A stretch of DNA of 64,000 bases from Thermococcaceae archaeon (GCA_030156945.1 JASGLT010000003.1:1-64000), one strand, 5' to 3'. Positions 44,131 to 54,676 are shown, numbered from the stretch's first letter. A program made the numbers and translations. The notes: generated by a model from the sequence alone, not told the origin.

Positions 44131-44847
44131 ATGGAGTTCGTGGCCTTCACGTACGTTAGCAACTTCATGGATAAAACGGTTATTGATGATGTTGTTTTTG
44201 GCGCTTTCGATGAGGTAAACCGCTTTTTTCACGAAAACGATCTTCCTTTGAGACTTCTGTACATAGGGAACCTCCGTCTTGAGCCGGGATACCTGATAAG
44301 CCTCGAGACTCCCGAGGGCAAGATAATGCTATATCCCTTGGAGGCTCTAATAGACGTGCTACACGCAAGACTTCTCGAAGAGATTGAGAAGGAACCCGGG
44401 ATAAGGGCCAACAAGATACTTGCCCTGACGACCTTCCCGCTGGTTTCGAGAAACCCATACTTCGACTTTTACGAGAAGTTTCTGGGTATTCACGAGACCA
44501 GGCTGGGTCTGAGGATAATGGTTCTCTCGGTGAGACCCTTTGAGCCAGATGGGTTCAGGGAGCTCCTAAAAATTTCTCGGACAAACCCTGAATCGGAAGT
44601 TCAGAAGAAACTGAAAAGAGCTGCAGAACTCATGAAACGCAGGGTCTTCAAAGGAATACTCCATGAAACTGGTCACGGGTTTGGACTTGAGCACTGCCAA
44701 AACGACTGCGTAATGAACCCCCCATCAAGCATAGAGGAGTGGGATTCACGTTTTCCCGGCTACTGTGACAAGTGTTTCATAGAGCTGAAGAGAGCTGTTG
44801 AATGGTCCGAGTTCAACCTGAACCGGCTTGAAGGGAGTCACGATTAA
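44131..44847 (+). CDS. Archaemetzincin-type metalloprotease
   Basis: A 238-residue zinc protease. HETGHGFGLEHC starts at His178 and is the HExxHxxGxxH metzincin motif, with the extra cysteine cluster CQNDCVMN and CDKC that binds a second zinc in archaemetzincins. The methionine of the Met-turn is in CVMN. The rest matches the family in length and order. Its own promoter (TTAATAAG about 44092) is divergent from the fluoride operon. Cellular substrates of the family are unknown. Confidence 0.93.
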   Translation: MEFVAFTYVSNFMDKTVIDDVVFGAFDEVNRFFHENDLPLRLLYIGNLRLEPGYLISLETPEGKIMLYPLEALIDVLHARLLEEIEKEPGIRANKILALTTFPLVSRNPYFDFYEKFLGIHETRLGLRIMVLSVRPFEPDGFRELLKISRTNPESEVQKKLKRAAELMKRRVFKGILHETGHGFGLEHCQNDCVMNPPSSIEEWDSRFPGYCDKCFIELKRAVEWSEFNLNRLEGSHD

Positions 44848-44906
44848 TAGCCCCGATAAAAAGGTTATTAAGAGCCCACGCGTTAAACAAGAGAAGGGTG
44901 GGTGAT

Positions 44907-46343
44907 GTGAGACTGCCTTCCAACAAGACGAAGATTATCGCAACCATTGGGCCCTCTTCTCTCAAGAGAGAGACCATAGAAGCCATGATAAAGGCAGGAA
45001 TGAACGTGGCACGAATAAACTTCGCCCATGGCGATCTTGAACAGCATGCAAAGGTCATTGAGACCGTTAGGCGCGCTTCTGAGAGGCTGAACCGCCCAGT
45101 CGCAATATTGGGGGACCTTCCGGGGGTTAAGATAAGGGTTGGAGAAATAGAAGGGGGCTCGGTGACCCTCAGACGATGGCAGACCGTTACCCTGACAACG
45201 AGAGACGTAGTGGGGAATGAGGGAATCATCCCAGTGCAGTACAAGGACTTCCCAAAGCTCGTGTCTAAGGGGGACGTCATATATCTAAGCGACGGCTTTA
45301 TCGCCCTCAGGGTCGAAGAGGTAAGGGATACTGAAGTTGTCTGCAAGGTGCTCGCAGGCGGCATACTCTTCTCACACAAAGGAATCAACGTTCCGAACAC
45401 GAGAACCGCCATAGATGCTATCACTGAGAAGGACTTGGAGTTCGCGAAGTTTGCCATTGAGCAGGGCATAGATGCTCTGGGAATAAGCTTTGTAGGGTCT
45501 GCCTACGATATCCTGAAGATGAGGCGCTTTGTGGAAGATAACGGGGGCAATATATTTCTGATTGCAAAGATAGAAAGGCAGGAAGCCGTTAAAAACTTCG
45601 AGGAAATACTGAACGCCGCCGACGGTATCATGATAGCAAGGGGCGACCTGGGTGTGGAGATGCCCATAGAAAAGCTCCCTGTCCTCCAGAAGAAGCTTGT
45701 TCATAAGGCGAACTGCGCGGCAAAGCCCGTAATCACGGCCACACAGATGCTGGTCAGCATGACCACCGAAAAGCTGCCCACGAGGGCGGAAGTTACGGAC
45801 GTTGCAAACGCTATCCTCGATGGAACCGACGCCCTGATGCTATCCGAGGAAACGGCCGTTGGCAGGTACCCCGTGGATGCCGTCAGGATGATGGCAAAAA
45901 TTGCCAGAACCACGGAGGCCTACCGGGAGTCTCAGTGGCCGTTGAGAGTCGTGGAAATGAGGATGAACGAGATCAGGGGAGCCACGAGAAGGGGAACCAC
46001 AATAAAGGACGCCATAAGCAGGAGCATAATAGAGGCCTTGAACTCCATCGATGTGAAGTACATTCTCACGCCCACGAGAACAGGCCAGACGGCACGACTG
46101 ATTTCCAGGTTCAGGCCCAGGCAGTGGGTACTTGCATTCGTGACCGACGAGCGGGTTGCCAATACCCTGATGTTCTCATACGGGGTTTATCCTTTTGTGG
46201 TGGAGAAAACCACGGAGGAGGAGATAATCCGCCTAATCAAAGGACTCAGCCTGGTGAAGGAAAATGATACGGTCCTCCTGACAAAAGGGACCCCAATAGG
46301 CAAAACCAGTGGAACCAACACGATAAGGATTTTCCAGGTCTGA
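44907..46343 (+). CDS. pyk: Pyruvate kinase
   Basis: Final step of glycolysis: phosphoenolpyruvate plus ADP to pyruvate plus ATP. The 478-residue protein has KTKIIATIGPSS, MNVARINFAHGD, GDLPGVKIRVGE, the lysine region LIAKIERQEAVKNF, metal-binding ADGIMIARGDLGVEMP, and ITATQMLVSM with MLSEETAVG. GTG at 44907 is preferred to 44898 because GGGTGG lies before it. The C-terminal domain ends GKTSGTNTIRIFQV. It is monocistronic. Confidence 0.96.
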   Translation: MRLPSNKTKIIATIGPSSLKRETIEAMIKAGMNVARINFAHGDLEQHAKVIETVRRASERLNRPVAILGDLPGVKIRVGEIEGGSVTLRRWQTVTLTTRDVVGNEGIIPVQYKDFPKLVSKGDVIYLSDGFIALRVEEVRDTEVVCKVLAGGILFSHKGINVPNTRTAIDAITEKDLEFAKFAIEQGIDALGISFVGSAYDILKMRRFVEDNGGNIFLIAKIERQEAVKNFEEILNAADGIMIARGDLGVEMPIEKLPVLQKKLVHKANCAAKPVITATQMLVSMTTEKLPTRAEVTDVANAILDGTDALMLSEETAVGRYPVDAVRMMAKIARTTEAYRESQWPLRVVEMRMNEIRGATRRGTTIKDAISRSIIEALNSIDVKYILTPTRTGQTARLISRFRPRQWVLAFVTDERVANTLMFSYGVYPFVVEKTTEEEIIRLIKGLSLVKENDTVLLTKGTPIGKTSGTNTIRIFQV

Positions 46344-46376
46344 AACTTTCAAATTTTTAAAATGAAAGAGCGGGCA

Positions 46377-46823
46377 TCATTTTTCTGTTCGGAGCCGCAG
46401 CGATGTGTACTCCTGCTTTATCTCCTCGAGCTTCTCCACTATTTTCTCACTCAATTCTTCTAAGGAGATTATGAGTTCCTCAAGCTCTTTTATGTGAGCT
46501 TCCAGAGACCTCTCCCGCTCCTCAACCTCTTCCATCGCCCGGGCCAGGGTCCCTGCCTCCTCCTTCCGATACACCTCGATTGATATCGATTCGTAGTCCC
46601 AATTTATGCGGCCCTCTTGGATCGAAAATTCCACCGTTATCCTGACGACGTCTTCTTTCCTAACTCCCAGCTCCTGAAGTTTGTCAAAGAGTAACTGGTT
46701 GAGCTCCCCTGCAGCCCTCACCACTTCCTCCGGAGGCACTTTTCCCCTTGTCAATGCGAAAAGAACCCTTCTAACTTTGTTGGCATAACCGGCGGCCCTA
46801 ACAAATCCCGTGCTGAGTCTCAT
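46377..46823 (-). CDS. DUF2258-like archaeal protein
   Basis: A 148-residue protein. MRLSTGFVRAAGYANKVRRVLFALTRGK at the start matches a conserved archaeal family of unknown function (probably DUF2258). Middle residues VVRITVEFSIQEGRINWDYESISIEVY are beta-like. The C-terminal 50 residues form a coiled coil (EVEERERSLEAHIKELEELIISLEELSEK). ATG at 46823 follows GGTGGTC. It is convergent with pyruvate kinase and divergent from adenylate kinase. Role unknown. Confidence 0.75.
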   Translation of the reverse strand: MRLSTGFVRAAGYANKVRRVLFALTRGKVPPEEVVRAAGELNQLLFDKLQELGVRKEDVVRITVEFSIQEGRINWDYESISIEVYRKEEAGTLARAMEEVEERERSLEAHIKELEELIISLEELSEKIVEKLEEIKQEYTSLRLRTEK

Positions 46824-46880
46824 GAAGACCACCGCAAGGGTTTATTAGTGCAAAGGGGATAAATAAATAACGGTGAGAAA

Positions 46881-47555
46881 ATGAACATTCTGATGTTCGG
46901 GCCCCCCGGAAGTGGAAAGTCCACACACTCGAGAACAATAGTTGAGCGCTATGGACTCGTTTACATCTCCTCCGGCGACATAATCCGCTCAGAGATAGAA
47001 GCTGGAACAGCCCTCGGAAAAGAGATGCAGAGATACCTTGAAAGAGGAGACCTGATCCCGGACACTGTCGTAAACACCCTCATAATTTCCCGGCTGAGGA
47101 GAAACCGGAATAATTTCCTCATCGACGGCTACCCCAGAACCCCCGCTCAGGTCATAGCCCTCGAAAACTACCTGTACGATCACGGCATAAACATCGAAGT
47201 TGCACTTGAGATATTCATCCCAAAGGAAGTTTCCATTAAAAGGATCTCCGGAAGAAGGATATGCCCCAAATGCGGCGCCGTTTATCACCTCGAATACAAT
47301 CCGCCCAAAGAACCCGGAAAGTGCGACTACTGCGGCTCACCACTGGTCAAAAGGGAGGACGACGAGGAGGAAATAGTGGCAAGGCGCTATGACCTCTACA
47401 TAAAGAACATGGAACCGATAATAAAGTTCTACAAGAAACAGGGAGTCTACGTCAGAATAAACGGCAATGCTGACATTGAGAACGTCTGGGAGCGGATAAG
47501 ACCCCTATTGGACTACATAAAGGCTAAGGAGTCTTCTTACCGAGGATCCTCATAA
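46881..47555 (+). CDS. adk: Adenylate kinase, zinc-containing long type
   Basis: Interconverts AMP and ADP/ATP. The 224-residue protein has MFGPPGSGKSTHS (P-loop), SSGDIIRSEIEAGT (AMP site), FLIDGYPRT, and a LID with zinc cysteines CPKCGAVYHLEY and CDYCGSPL. This bacterial-style short P-loop form is the one reported in Thermococcales. The ribosome site is GGTGAG. It has a convergent overlap of 32 bases with the next gene. Confidence 0.95.
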   Translation: MNILMFGPPGSGKSTHSRTIVERYGLVYISSGDIIRSEIEAGTALGKEMQRYLERGDLIPDTVVNTLIISRLRRNRNNFLIDGYPRTPAQVIALENYLYDHGINIEVALEIFIPKEVSIKRISGRRICPKCGAVYHLEYNPPKEPGKCDYCGSPLVKREDDEEEIVARRYDLYIKNMEPIIKFYKKQGVYVRINGNADIENVWERIRPLLDYIKAKESSYRGSS

Positions 47556-48267
47556 GCTCTTTAAGCTCCTTTTTCTCGGCAATATTGTCCACCATTTTTT
47601 CGGCTTTCTCCTTTTCCCTGAGAAGGAGCGATATCTTCTCGTCCTCCGGGTCAAGCACCGAAACCTGAAACCGGAGATAATCCAGGCTGAGGGTTCTCAA
47701 GAACGACTCGACCTTATGAGAAAGCTCTCTCTGCAGGCGCTGCTTTTCCAGCGGGTTCATTACCTCCCTCAGCAGAAGGGTTACGTTGATAACCGGCCTG
47801 CCGTCCATCGGAGCTTTTATAACAATTGTGGAGAAAATAGCCCTCCTCTCCTTCAGGTAAATCATCAACCCCTTTCCAAGCCGCTCAAGTCCTCTCCTGA
47901 GATCCTCGGGCGAGTTCACGACCAGACTCGTTTTTTCTTCCCTCCCCCTTCTCCGGGAGGTATAAACTTTAAAGCCAACGACCTCAAAAGAGACGTCCTG
48001 TAGTTTCTTCCACGTGTATGTTGCCTCTTTCGCGAGCTTTTCAAGGAGGGAAGAGACGATGGAGTCAACGTCAAGGGCACCTATGGCGGGGGAACTTCCG
48101 GTTTCTATTATGAACCCAAGGAGAATCTTATTCGCACGGGTCTGAACACCGGCCTTTATCCCGATGACGTCCACCCCAAGAACTTGCAGCCCCTCGACTA
48201 GGGGGGTTGCAAAGAACTTGTCCACGATTGGATAGTATTCTGGGGGTTCAACCACTATCTCCGCCAT
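47524..48267 (-). CDS. Unrecognised archaeal protein with alpha/beta body and helical tail
   Basis: A 247-residue protein, start ATG at 48267. It has beta-alpha stretches (AEIVVEPPEYYPIVDKFFATPLVEGLQVLGVDVIGIKAGVQTRANKILLGF, STIVIKAPMDGRPVINVTLLLREVM) and a highly charged C-terminal helix (LLREKEKAEKMVDNIAEKKELKELMRIL). I do not recognise a family. The repeated pattern of two similar halves suggests a roadblock-like or longin-like fold, which is a guess. It overlaps adk at the 3' end. Confidence 0.6.
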   Translation of the reverse strand: MAEIVVEPPEYYPIVDKFFATPLVEGLQVLGVDVIGIKAGVQTRANKILLGFIIETGSSPAIGALDVDSIVSSLLEKLAKEATYTWKKLQDVSFEVVGFKVYTSRRRGREEKTSLVVNSPEDLRRGLERLGKGLMIYLKERRAIFSTIVIKAPMDGRPVINVTLLLREVMNPLEKQRLQRELSHKVESFLRTLSLDYLRFQVSVLDPEDEKISLLLREKEKAEKMVDNIAEKKELKELMRILGKKTP

Positions 48268-48453
48268 CAAAAATAATTTAGGTGAAAATAATTTAAGGGT
48301 TTCCCTTGATGTTGGCCCGTTATCCCCGTAACATTGGTCTTTGATGGGGGATATCATCAGAACATCCAGCCGATTTTATCGTAACAAAAGAAAACCGATG
48401 GCGGATGTAGAAAATGCGAGCTTATTCCCAAAAGTATGGAAAAGGGAAAAAGC

Positions 48454-51324
48454 TCAGCCCTCCCAGATGACGTACTCCTTCTGAGTTAGGAACACCGGCT
48501 CTACTCTAAGCTTCCACACTACAACTTTGTCCTCCCCGTACTTCTGTTTGAGCTTATCAATGTACTCACTGAACACTCCGTCCGGAAGGGATGCGCTTCC
48601 GGCAATGTTGTTGTCTCCCTGTTTAACGCTGAGACCCTCCTTAACGGGGATGTAGGCGATTATGTCTTGATGGGGCTCGAGGTAAAAGTTATCGCTGTAG
48701 ATGTCGTTGCCGTTGGGGGCGATGTAGTAGACGATGCTCGCCCTCAGTACGAGGTCGACATCAGAGTAATCCTTCCGGAAGGCGGCCGTGAGTTTAATGT
48801 CTCCGCTTTCCCCCTCCTTAAGCACGTACGTTGGGTCGGCGAGCTTGCCGTTAACGTAAACTGGACCGTTTAGGACCCCTACAGGGCCCCTCTGAACCAG
48901 GATGAAGCGGTAGCTTGTTGCGTTCGGTACGAAGAGGCTCACCTCGACGGGGGTCTCGTTAAGGTGATTAATGTTAAGGTTCTCAGCTATAACCTTCTTC
49001 TCAATGAGTTCTGTGCCGTTGTATGCCTCGAAGATAAGTGAAGCATTCTCAACGTCCCTTCCAAAGGCCGAAATCCAGAGCCTAAGCTTTGTTTCACCTA
49101 CCGGGAGCTTTCCTCCTCCGAGCGGGCTGTAGAAGGGAACCCATGAACCGTTGCTGTACTGGTCAATCCTGTAGACGGCAAAGGGCCTGAACTCGTATAT
49201 GGAAACGCTTCCGGAAGTCTTAACCGGGTGGAAGTTGGCAAAGAGCTTCTGCGCGTCCCAGGGTTCTATCGAGAAGGGCAGGTGGAAGGCCAGACGGACG
49301 AAGTTGCTGAATGCTATTTTCTCATATGCGAGAAGGCCGTAGTTGCTGAAAACATAGAGCACGTAGGGTATGTCCCCCCTGCCTTGAATCACGCGCCCGG
49401 TTGTAAGGTCAATTGTCATCTTGGGCTGGAGGGCATACTGCCCCGCCAAAATATAGACCACAGTTTGCCCACTCTCGTTTGAGTACTGTATGCTGTCCTT
49501 AGGCACCGTCTGGAATACCGGAACGTCCCTGTACTCACCGTAGGTTATTGCACCGCCGAGGTAGCTTATAGCGTTGAACTTGGTTATATCACTCTGCCAA
49601 ACTATCATGTAGTTGAGCTCCCAGGCCTCAAAATCCACCTCGCTCTCGTTTCCATGGTGGGCGAAGAAGTCCGCCACCAGATACCTCCTGTCGTAGGCGT
49701 GCCCACCGTCGGTTGAGCTCCTCCTGTGGCTCAAAAGACTCGACTCTATCCAGTAGCCGTAGTCCCACCAGCTCGTGGCGCTATCAAGGGGATCGGAGTT
49801 CTTTTTGAGCCAAGTTAGAGCCTCGCTCCAGTCCGGATCCACACTACCACCTATAAGTGAATAGCTCTTAGCGTTTCTACTGAGGTACTGTCCGCTGGCT
49901 ATTGGGAGCGGGAGGAAGAGGAGTATGAGGAGTATAGCGTACATCGTCTTCGTTGTTGCCGTGTCCTTCATCTCCTCCACTATTCTGAAGACTTCACCCA
50001 CCAGCACACCGGCCAGCAGCATCACAGCACCGGAGGCCTGGAACGTGAAACGGACGGCCATGAGGAGGAGGTAGAATGAGGCCCCATAGTAGGTAACGAG
50101 GAACACCTCCCTGTATCCAGTGACGTCCCCTTTGCTAAGCTTCCACAAGAACCTCGCAAACACCGCGGCAAATCCCGCAAGGGAGAGGACGAAGAGCATA
50201 CCATCGTTACCCCTGATGCTGAACGAAGCCTTTATATCTGCCATTGTTGTCTTCTTGAGCTCAGCTACCGTCTGATAAAGTGGATTGGACTGGTAAGCAC
50301 CCCCCATGAACTTGACCAGCTCGGGTCCGAACTGCAGGTAAGCAACCGCCAATGCGAGGACTGTTATCACCGCCACTACCGCAAACCTGTGCTTCTTATC
50401 GGAGTAGTTCAGGCGGAGCTTCTCACCAAAGAGCATCACTCCGGCCAGGATGACCAAGAAGGCAAAGACCTCAATGGCGAATACGAGGAACCACTTTATG
50501 TTGACGAAACCGCTTCCGCTCAGGAATAGCCCGAGGAGCAGGGATATACCGTAGAGACTGTAGAACTCTGCCACAAAGCGTTTTAGCTCCTCTATATTGC
50601 CGAAAACGAACAGCAGCACCGGATAAACACCCGCAAAGGCCAAGAGGATGCTCACGCCAAACGTGCTTCCAGTCCATGCCGCCATGTAGAGAACCGAGAA
50701 CATGAGGAACAAAGCTCCCCAGAGAACTTTCTTCCAGTTGAGCTTTTTCTCTTCGATGTAGAGCAGGGCAAAGAAGACTGCCAGAAGGAAGAACGCCATG
50801 AAGGGCCCTTCACCACGGTTGTTGCCGGACATGGTCTTGTAGTAGTTGGCCGAGGAGAAGGCTATGAAGAGCGCAGCCCAGAAGCCTGCCCAGTCGGAAT
50901 GGAGCTTCCTGCCGAGGAGGTATATCGCTATAACCGTTAGCGCCCCAATGAAGGGGGGCCAGAGCTTGAACGCCCCAAGAACGTCTGTACCGAACAGGGC
51001 ATGGGTTACTTTGTAGAACGCCGCCTGGATAGTATAAAGCCCGAGATATCCTCCAGGCTTTATGCCGGTGGGAGGTTCCGCGTACGCGAAATACTTCGGT
51101 ATCCACTCATTGATTGCTATCCTGTAAAGCTCGTAGTGATAGAAGGTATCCGGGTCAAAAAACGTCTTGTAGTTCGAGGTCATGTTCCTGAGCCTGAATG
51201 CGAGATACGAGACTATCAGCACGGCAATTGGAATTCCGTAGGTCTTGAACTTCCTGTAATATTCATGCATAGGGGGGGTGCTTTTCTTCCCCTTACGCTT
51301 TTCTTTTGACTCCGTCTTCACCAT
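48454..51324 (-). CDS. aglB: Oligosaccharyltransferase AglB (STT3 type)
   Basis: Transfers lipid-linked glycan to Asn in N-glycosylation sequons at the outer face of the membrane. The 956-residue protein matches the long AglB of Pyrococcus in size. It has about 13 membrane helices (40-500), the first catalytic DxD in FFDPDTFYHYELYRI, a second acidic site in NNRGEGPF, and the hallmark TSWWDYGYWIES near residue 515. A large outer beta-rich domain follows. ATG at 51324 follows the perfect GAGGTGATC site. The glmS gene lies immediately upstream. Confidence 0.96.
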   Translation of the reverse strand: MVKTESKEKRKGKKSTPPMHEYYRKFKTYGIPIAVLIVSYLAFRLRNMTSNYKTFFDPDTFYHYELYRIAINEWIPKYFAYAEPPTGIKPGGYLGLYTIQAAFYKVTHALFGTDVLGAFKLWPPFIGALTVIAIYLLGRKLHSDWAGFWAALFIAFSSANYYKTMSGNNRGEGPFMAFFLLAVFFALLYIEEKKLNWKKVLWGALFLMFSVLYMAAWTGSTFGVSILLAFAGVYPVLLFVFGNIEELKRFVAEFYSLYGISLLLGLFLSGSGFVNIKWFLVFAIEVFAFLVILAGVMLFGEKLRLNYSDKKHRFAVVAVITVLALAVAYLQFGPELVKFMGGAYQSNPLYQTVAELKKTTMADIKASFSIRGNDGMLFVLSLAGFAAVFARFLWKLSKGDVTGYREVFLVTYYGASFYLLLMAVRFTFQASGAVMLLAGVLVGEVFRIVEEMKDTATTKTMYAILLILLFLPLPIASGQYLSRNAKSYSLIGGSVDPDWSEALTWLKKNSDPLDSATSWWDYGYWIESSLLSHRRSSTDGGHAYDRRYLVADFFAHHGNESEVDFEAWELNYMIVWQSDITKFNAISYLGGAITYGEYRDVPVFQTVPKDSIQYSNESGQTVVYILAGQYALQPKMTIDLTTGRVIQGRGDIPYVLYVFSNYGLLAYEKIAFSNFVRLAFHLPFSIEPWDAQKLFANFHPVKTSGSVSIYEFRPFAVYRIDQYSNGSWVPFYSPLGGGKLPVGETKLRLWISAFGRDVENASLIFEAYNGTELIEKKVIAENLNINHLNETPVEVSLFVPNATSYRFILVQRGPVGVLNGPVYVNGKLADPTYVLKEGESGDIKLTAAFRKDYSDVDLVLRASIVYYIAPNGNDIYSDNFYLEPHQDIIAYIPVKEGLSVKQGDNNIAGSASLPDGVFSEYIDKLKQKYGEDKVVVWKLRVEPVFLTQKEYVIWEG

Positions 51325-51334
51325 ATCGATCACC

Positions 51335-53143
51335 TCATTCAACCGTAACGGACTTCGCAAGGTTCCTCGGCTTATCGGGGTCGTTACCCCTCAAAACCGC
51401 AAGATGATACGCCAGGAGCTGGAGCGGGACAACGTAAGGTATGGGGGTCAGGAGTTCATCGACCTCGGGCATCTGTATGAAAACATCGGCAACCTTCTCA
51501 AGCTTCTTGGAGTCCCCGAGGGCTATCACAAAAGCCCTCCTGGCCTTTGCCTCCTCTATGTTGCTCACCATCTTCTCAAAGGTCTTTCCACTTGGGGCTA
51601 TTGCAACAACGGGGACGCCATCCTCTATCAAGGCCAGGGGGCCGTGTTTGAGCTCTCCAGCGCTGAGTCCCTCCGCATGGATGTAACTTATCTCCTTGAG
51701 CTTCAGTGCACCCTCAAGGGCAGTTGGGAAGCCAACTCCCCTGCCTATGTAGAAGAAATCTCTACTATCCATCAGGGCCTCAGCAAGCTCTCTGAGGGCC
51801 CCGTCATGCTTCAAAGCCAGTTCAACGAGCTCCGGGGTTCTAATTAGCTCTTCCTCGAGTCTGCGGAGGTGTTCCTCGCTCGCGGTGCCGATGATTCTGG
51901 CAAGCTCTATCGCGAGCATCGTGAGGACCGTGAGCTGGGTCGTGTATGTTTTTGTTGCAGCAACCCCGATTTCCGGCCCGGCGTGGGTGTAGAGGGTTAA
52001 ATCGGCTATCCTCGTCGCCATGCTGCCGACAACGTTGACTACGGCCAGAACCTTCGCACCCTTCTTTTTCGCCAGCTTCATCGCCGCGAGTGTATCGGCG
52101 GTCTCACCGCTCTGGGTTATCGCTATAACGAGAGTTCTATCGTCTATCAGGTCTTCAAACTCGTACCTGAACTCACTGGCCTCCTCTACTATAGGGACTT
52201 TCTTAGCAAGCCTCTGGAAGAGGTACTTTCCAACGAGGGCGGCGTGATAGGAGGTGCCCATGGCCACAAAGATAATCCTGTCGTAGTTTGCTATCTCCTC
52301 GGCGATGCCCCTGATAATTTCCCTGTTGCCGTGAATGGCGTCCTTAATTGCCCTCGGCTGCTCGTGTATCTCCTTGAGCATGAAGTGGGGATAACCGGCT
52401 TTTTCCGCCATCTCCAGCGTCCAGGTTATCTCTTGGACGGATTTCTCAACGACTTCCCCCGTATCGAGCTTCTTCACAACGTAGGAGTCCATGGTTATTA
52501 CAGCGTACTCGCCATCGTCAAGGAAAACCACCCTGTTAGTGTACTCAAGAAAAGCTGGTATATCGCTCGCTGCAAAGGTCTCGCCATCCCCAATTCCCAG
52601 AACGAGGGGGCTTTCATTTCTCACGAAATAAAGGCGGTCGGGTTCTCCAGTGTATATTATCCCAAGGGCAAAGGAGCCTTTCAGCCGTTTAAGGGCCTTC
52701 CTTAAGGCCTCCTCAAAATTAGAGCTTGATTTGAGTTCTTCTTCAATTAGATGGGCTATTGTCTCCGTATCGGTGTCGCTCTTGAAGGTGTGCCCTTTCC
52801 CGAGAAGCTCCCCCCTGAGCTCAGCAAAGTTCTCTATTATCCCGTTGTGAACGAGGGCAATTTCACCGCTGCAATCCGTCTGCGGATGAGCGTTTGAATC
52901 GTTGGGAACACCGTGGGTTGCCCAGCGGGTGTGTCCGATGCCCCTCTTGCCCGGCATCTCAAGGAAACCGAGCTTCTCCGCGAGTTCATCAATCCTGCCG
53001 GCGCCCTTCTTTATGTAGAGCCTGCCACCCTCCTCGGTGACGATTCCAGCGGAGTCGTAGCCTCTGTATTCGAGCCTCTTGAGGCCTTTAACGATGACCT
53101 CGCAGGCAGGCCTATCGCCTATGTACCCTATGATTCCACACAC
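51335..53143 (-). CDS. glmS: Glucosamine-6-phosphate synthase (glutamine:fructose-6-P aminotransferase)
   Basis: Makes glucosamine-6-phosphate from fructose-6-phosphate and glutamine, the first step to UDP-GlcNAc. The 602-residue protein has an N-terminal glutaminase ([32 protein letters not shown]) and two SIS domains ([56 protein letters not shown]), ending LAKSVTVE. The GTG at 53143 is chosen because it puts the nucleophile cysteine directly after Met; AGGTGGT is the ribosome site. The longer version from ATG 53161 would bury that cysteine. Confidence 0.96.
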   Translation of the reverse strand: MCGIIGYIGDRPACEVIVKGLKRLEYRGYDSAGIVTEEGGRLYIKKGAGRIDELAEKLGFLEMPGKRGIGHTRWATHGVPNDSNAHPQTDCSGEIALVHNGIIENFAELRGELLGKGHTFKSDTDTETIAHLIEEELKSSSNFEEALRKALKRLKGSFALGIIYTGEPDRLYFVRNESPLVLGIGDGETFAASDIPAFLEYTNRVVFLDDGEYAVITMDSYVVKKLDTGEVVEKSVQEITWTLEMAEKAGYPHFMLKEIHEQPRAIKDAIHGNREIIRGIAEEIANYDRIIFVAMGTSYHAALVGKYLFQRLAKKVPIVEEASEFRYEFEDLIDDRTLVIAITQSGETADTLAAMKLAKKKGAKVLAVVNVVGSMATRIADLTLYTHAGPEIGVAATKTYTTQLTVLTMLAIELARIIGTASEEHLRRLEEELIRTPELVELALKHDGALRELAEALMDSRDFFYIGRGVGFPTALEGALKLKEISYIHAEGLSAGELKHGPLALIEDGVPVVAIAPSGKTFEKMVSNIEEAKARRAFVIALGDSKKLEKVADVFIQMPEVDELLTPIPYVVPLQLLAYHLAVLRGNDPDKPRNLAKSVTVE

Positions 53144-53344
53144 GTCTACCACCTTTCCCATTACTCACCTACCCAATAAACCGCTCAAGTTAAAAGCGTT
53201 ATCTTTTTGGAGTGGTGCCGTCAACCAAGAAAACTCCTAAGAGCCAGCCCACTCCCAGGAGGGTTCAGAAGCCCACATGACTCCACCGGAAACTCACCGA
53301 AAAACATTTTATTGAGGGTTCGAGTATTGAGCACGGGAGAGCCT

Positions 53345-53539
53345 ATGGAGAAGAGACTCGATGAATTCATGGGAAGACAATCAGAAGGGCTTAAACCCAG
53401 CGAGGTCGGAAGAAGGAGAAAAAAGCGGCTTAAACCCACGAGCCTCGACTCGTTTCTCCCGGAAGAACACGTGGACTACTTTAAAAAACTGCGGATCGGC
53501 TCGAAGAAAATAAGAAACGCCAGGGTCGAGGAGCTATAG
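53345..53539 (+). CDS. Small basic unrecognised protein
   Basis: A 64-residue protein, [15 protein letters not shown] then [35 protein letters not shown]. It is basic, with no membrane segment or cysteine. The LDEF/LDSF repeats are curious: two similar short acidic-aromatic segments flank a basic core. It overlaps the methyltransferase end by 6 bases, convergent. I do not recognise a family and coding is moderately supported by the codon pattern and a GGGAGAG site. Confidence 0.55.
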   Translation: MEKRLDEFMGRQSEGLKPSEVGRRRKKRLKPTSLDSFLPEEHVDYFKKLRIGSKKIRNARVEEL

Positions 53540-54676
53540 GCTTTCAGCTATTATAGCGAGGTCTTTGAACTGGAAGACGAAGGCCCTTTTCTCCCCTTTT
53601 AAATTGGCCTCTATCCTCCTCCTAATCCTCCAGTACTCCTCATCTGGCACGCTTATCCTTAGCGTCGCCCTCCCATAACCCTCCTTTCTGAGGAAGTCGT
53701 TTATCCTGAGGGGATGGAAAGGCAGGACTCCAACCACGGCGTACGTGCGCTTTAGGTAGGGACTTTTGATCTCCTCAGCTCCCGTTGCAAGTACGCGCCT
53801 CTTCCCCCTCATGAGCATCTTGGCCTCTCCGGGGAGGAGGTGGAAGAGCTCGTTTATCAAGTCCGCGTAGTCAACGCTCTGCGGGATTTCGTAGAGGTAT
53901 TCGCGGGGCTTATCGGTCCATTCTACGATGTTCTCAAGCGAGGGGTCGCTCTCAACCCTCGTGCCGGCCGGAAGTATCACAGCGCTTCTCTCAGCCTTTG
54001 CCAGCGGTTCCGTGTAGAAGGTCAGCCTGTTAAGGGCTCCAAAGAGGTCTATGTACTCAAACTCACCTTTCCACGGGACTTTTTCGCGCTTCATCTGGGG
54101 TGGAAGGTCGAAAATGAAAGCCTCGGCTTTCTTTTTGTAGGCCTCATAGACATTAAGGGGACTCGGAAGGAGGTCTTCGAGTCTTCGCTCGGGCATCTCA
54201 GGAGGCCTTGCCGGATCGGAGAACACAACCTCGGCATCTATTTTATCAACGGTCTCCGGTGCGAGGGAATCCGCGTTTATGAACTCGATGTTGGTGACCC
54301 CGTATTTTTCCGCGTTTTTACGCGCAAACTCCACCTTCCTTGGGTCTATGTCGACACCGTAGGCCCTCTTCACCTTCATGGCGTAGAAGATGAGCTGAAT
54401 TCCGATTCCGCACGAAACGTCGGCTATGCTCTCAACGCCAAATTCCGCGAGCCTTTCGGCCCTGTACCTGGCCACCACCTCGTGGGTCGCGTACCTGAGT
54501 CCCTCAAGGTCCATCCAAAGGTCGCTCCTTGAGAACTTGTCCCTGGCCTTTATCCTGGCCCTAGCTATCTCCACTATCTCCTCCCACCTCTCACCAAACG
54601 TTCCGCGGAGCTTTTTCTCGTCAAGGCCCTTCCTGAGCATTTCCACTGCCAGCTCGATGTCTTCCTCCTTCATCAT
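53534..54676 (-). CDS. Class I SAM-dependent methyltransferase with THUMP-like tail
   Basis: A 380-residue protein. A helical N-terminus is followed by the Rossmann-type SAM fold: [17 protein letters not shown] (motif I), [22 protein letters not shown] (motif II), FINADSL, and the catalytic-site-like [16 protein letters not shown]. The C-terminal ferredoxin-like part ([32 protein letters not shown]) resembles the THUMP-like domain of bacterial PG_1098-type proteins, so an RNA substrate is likely. Start is ATG at 54676 or 54673. It is divergent from the PMT-like gene. Confidence 0.82.
   Translation of the reverse strand: MMKEEDIELAVEMLRKGLDEKKLRGTFGERWEEIVEIARARIKARDKFSRSDLWMDLEGLRYATHEVVARYRAERLAEFGVESIADVSCGIGIQLIFYAMKVKRAYGVDIDPRKVEFARKNAEKYGVTNIEFINADSLAPETVDKIDAEVVFSDPARPPEMPERRLEDLLPSPLNVYEAYKKKAEAFIFDLPPQMKREKVPWKGEFEYIDLFGALNRLTFYTEPLAKAERSAVILPAGTRVESDPSLENIVEWTDKPREYLYEIPQSVDYADLINELFHLLPGEAKMLMRGKRRVLATGAEEIKSPYLKRTYAVVGVLPFHPLRINDFLRKEGYGRATLRISVPDEEYWRIRRRIEANLKGEKRAFVFQFKDLAIIAESL

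Noticed and set aside
48280-48360. Possible C/D box guide RNA with partial complementarity to the 23S peptidyl-transferase loop (GTTATCCCC)
   Set aside because: TTGATG-like C boxes exist, but no proper D or D' box (CTGA) at the right spacing; nine matching bases can occur by chance.
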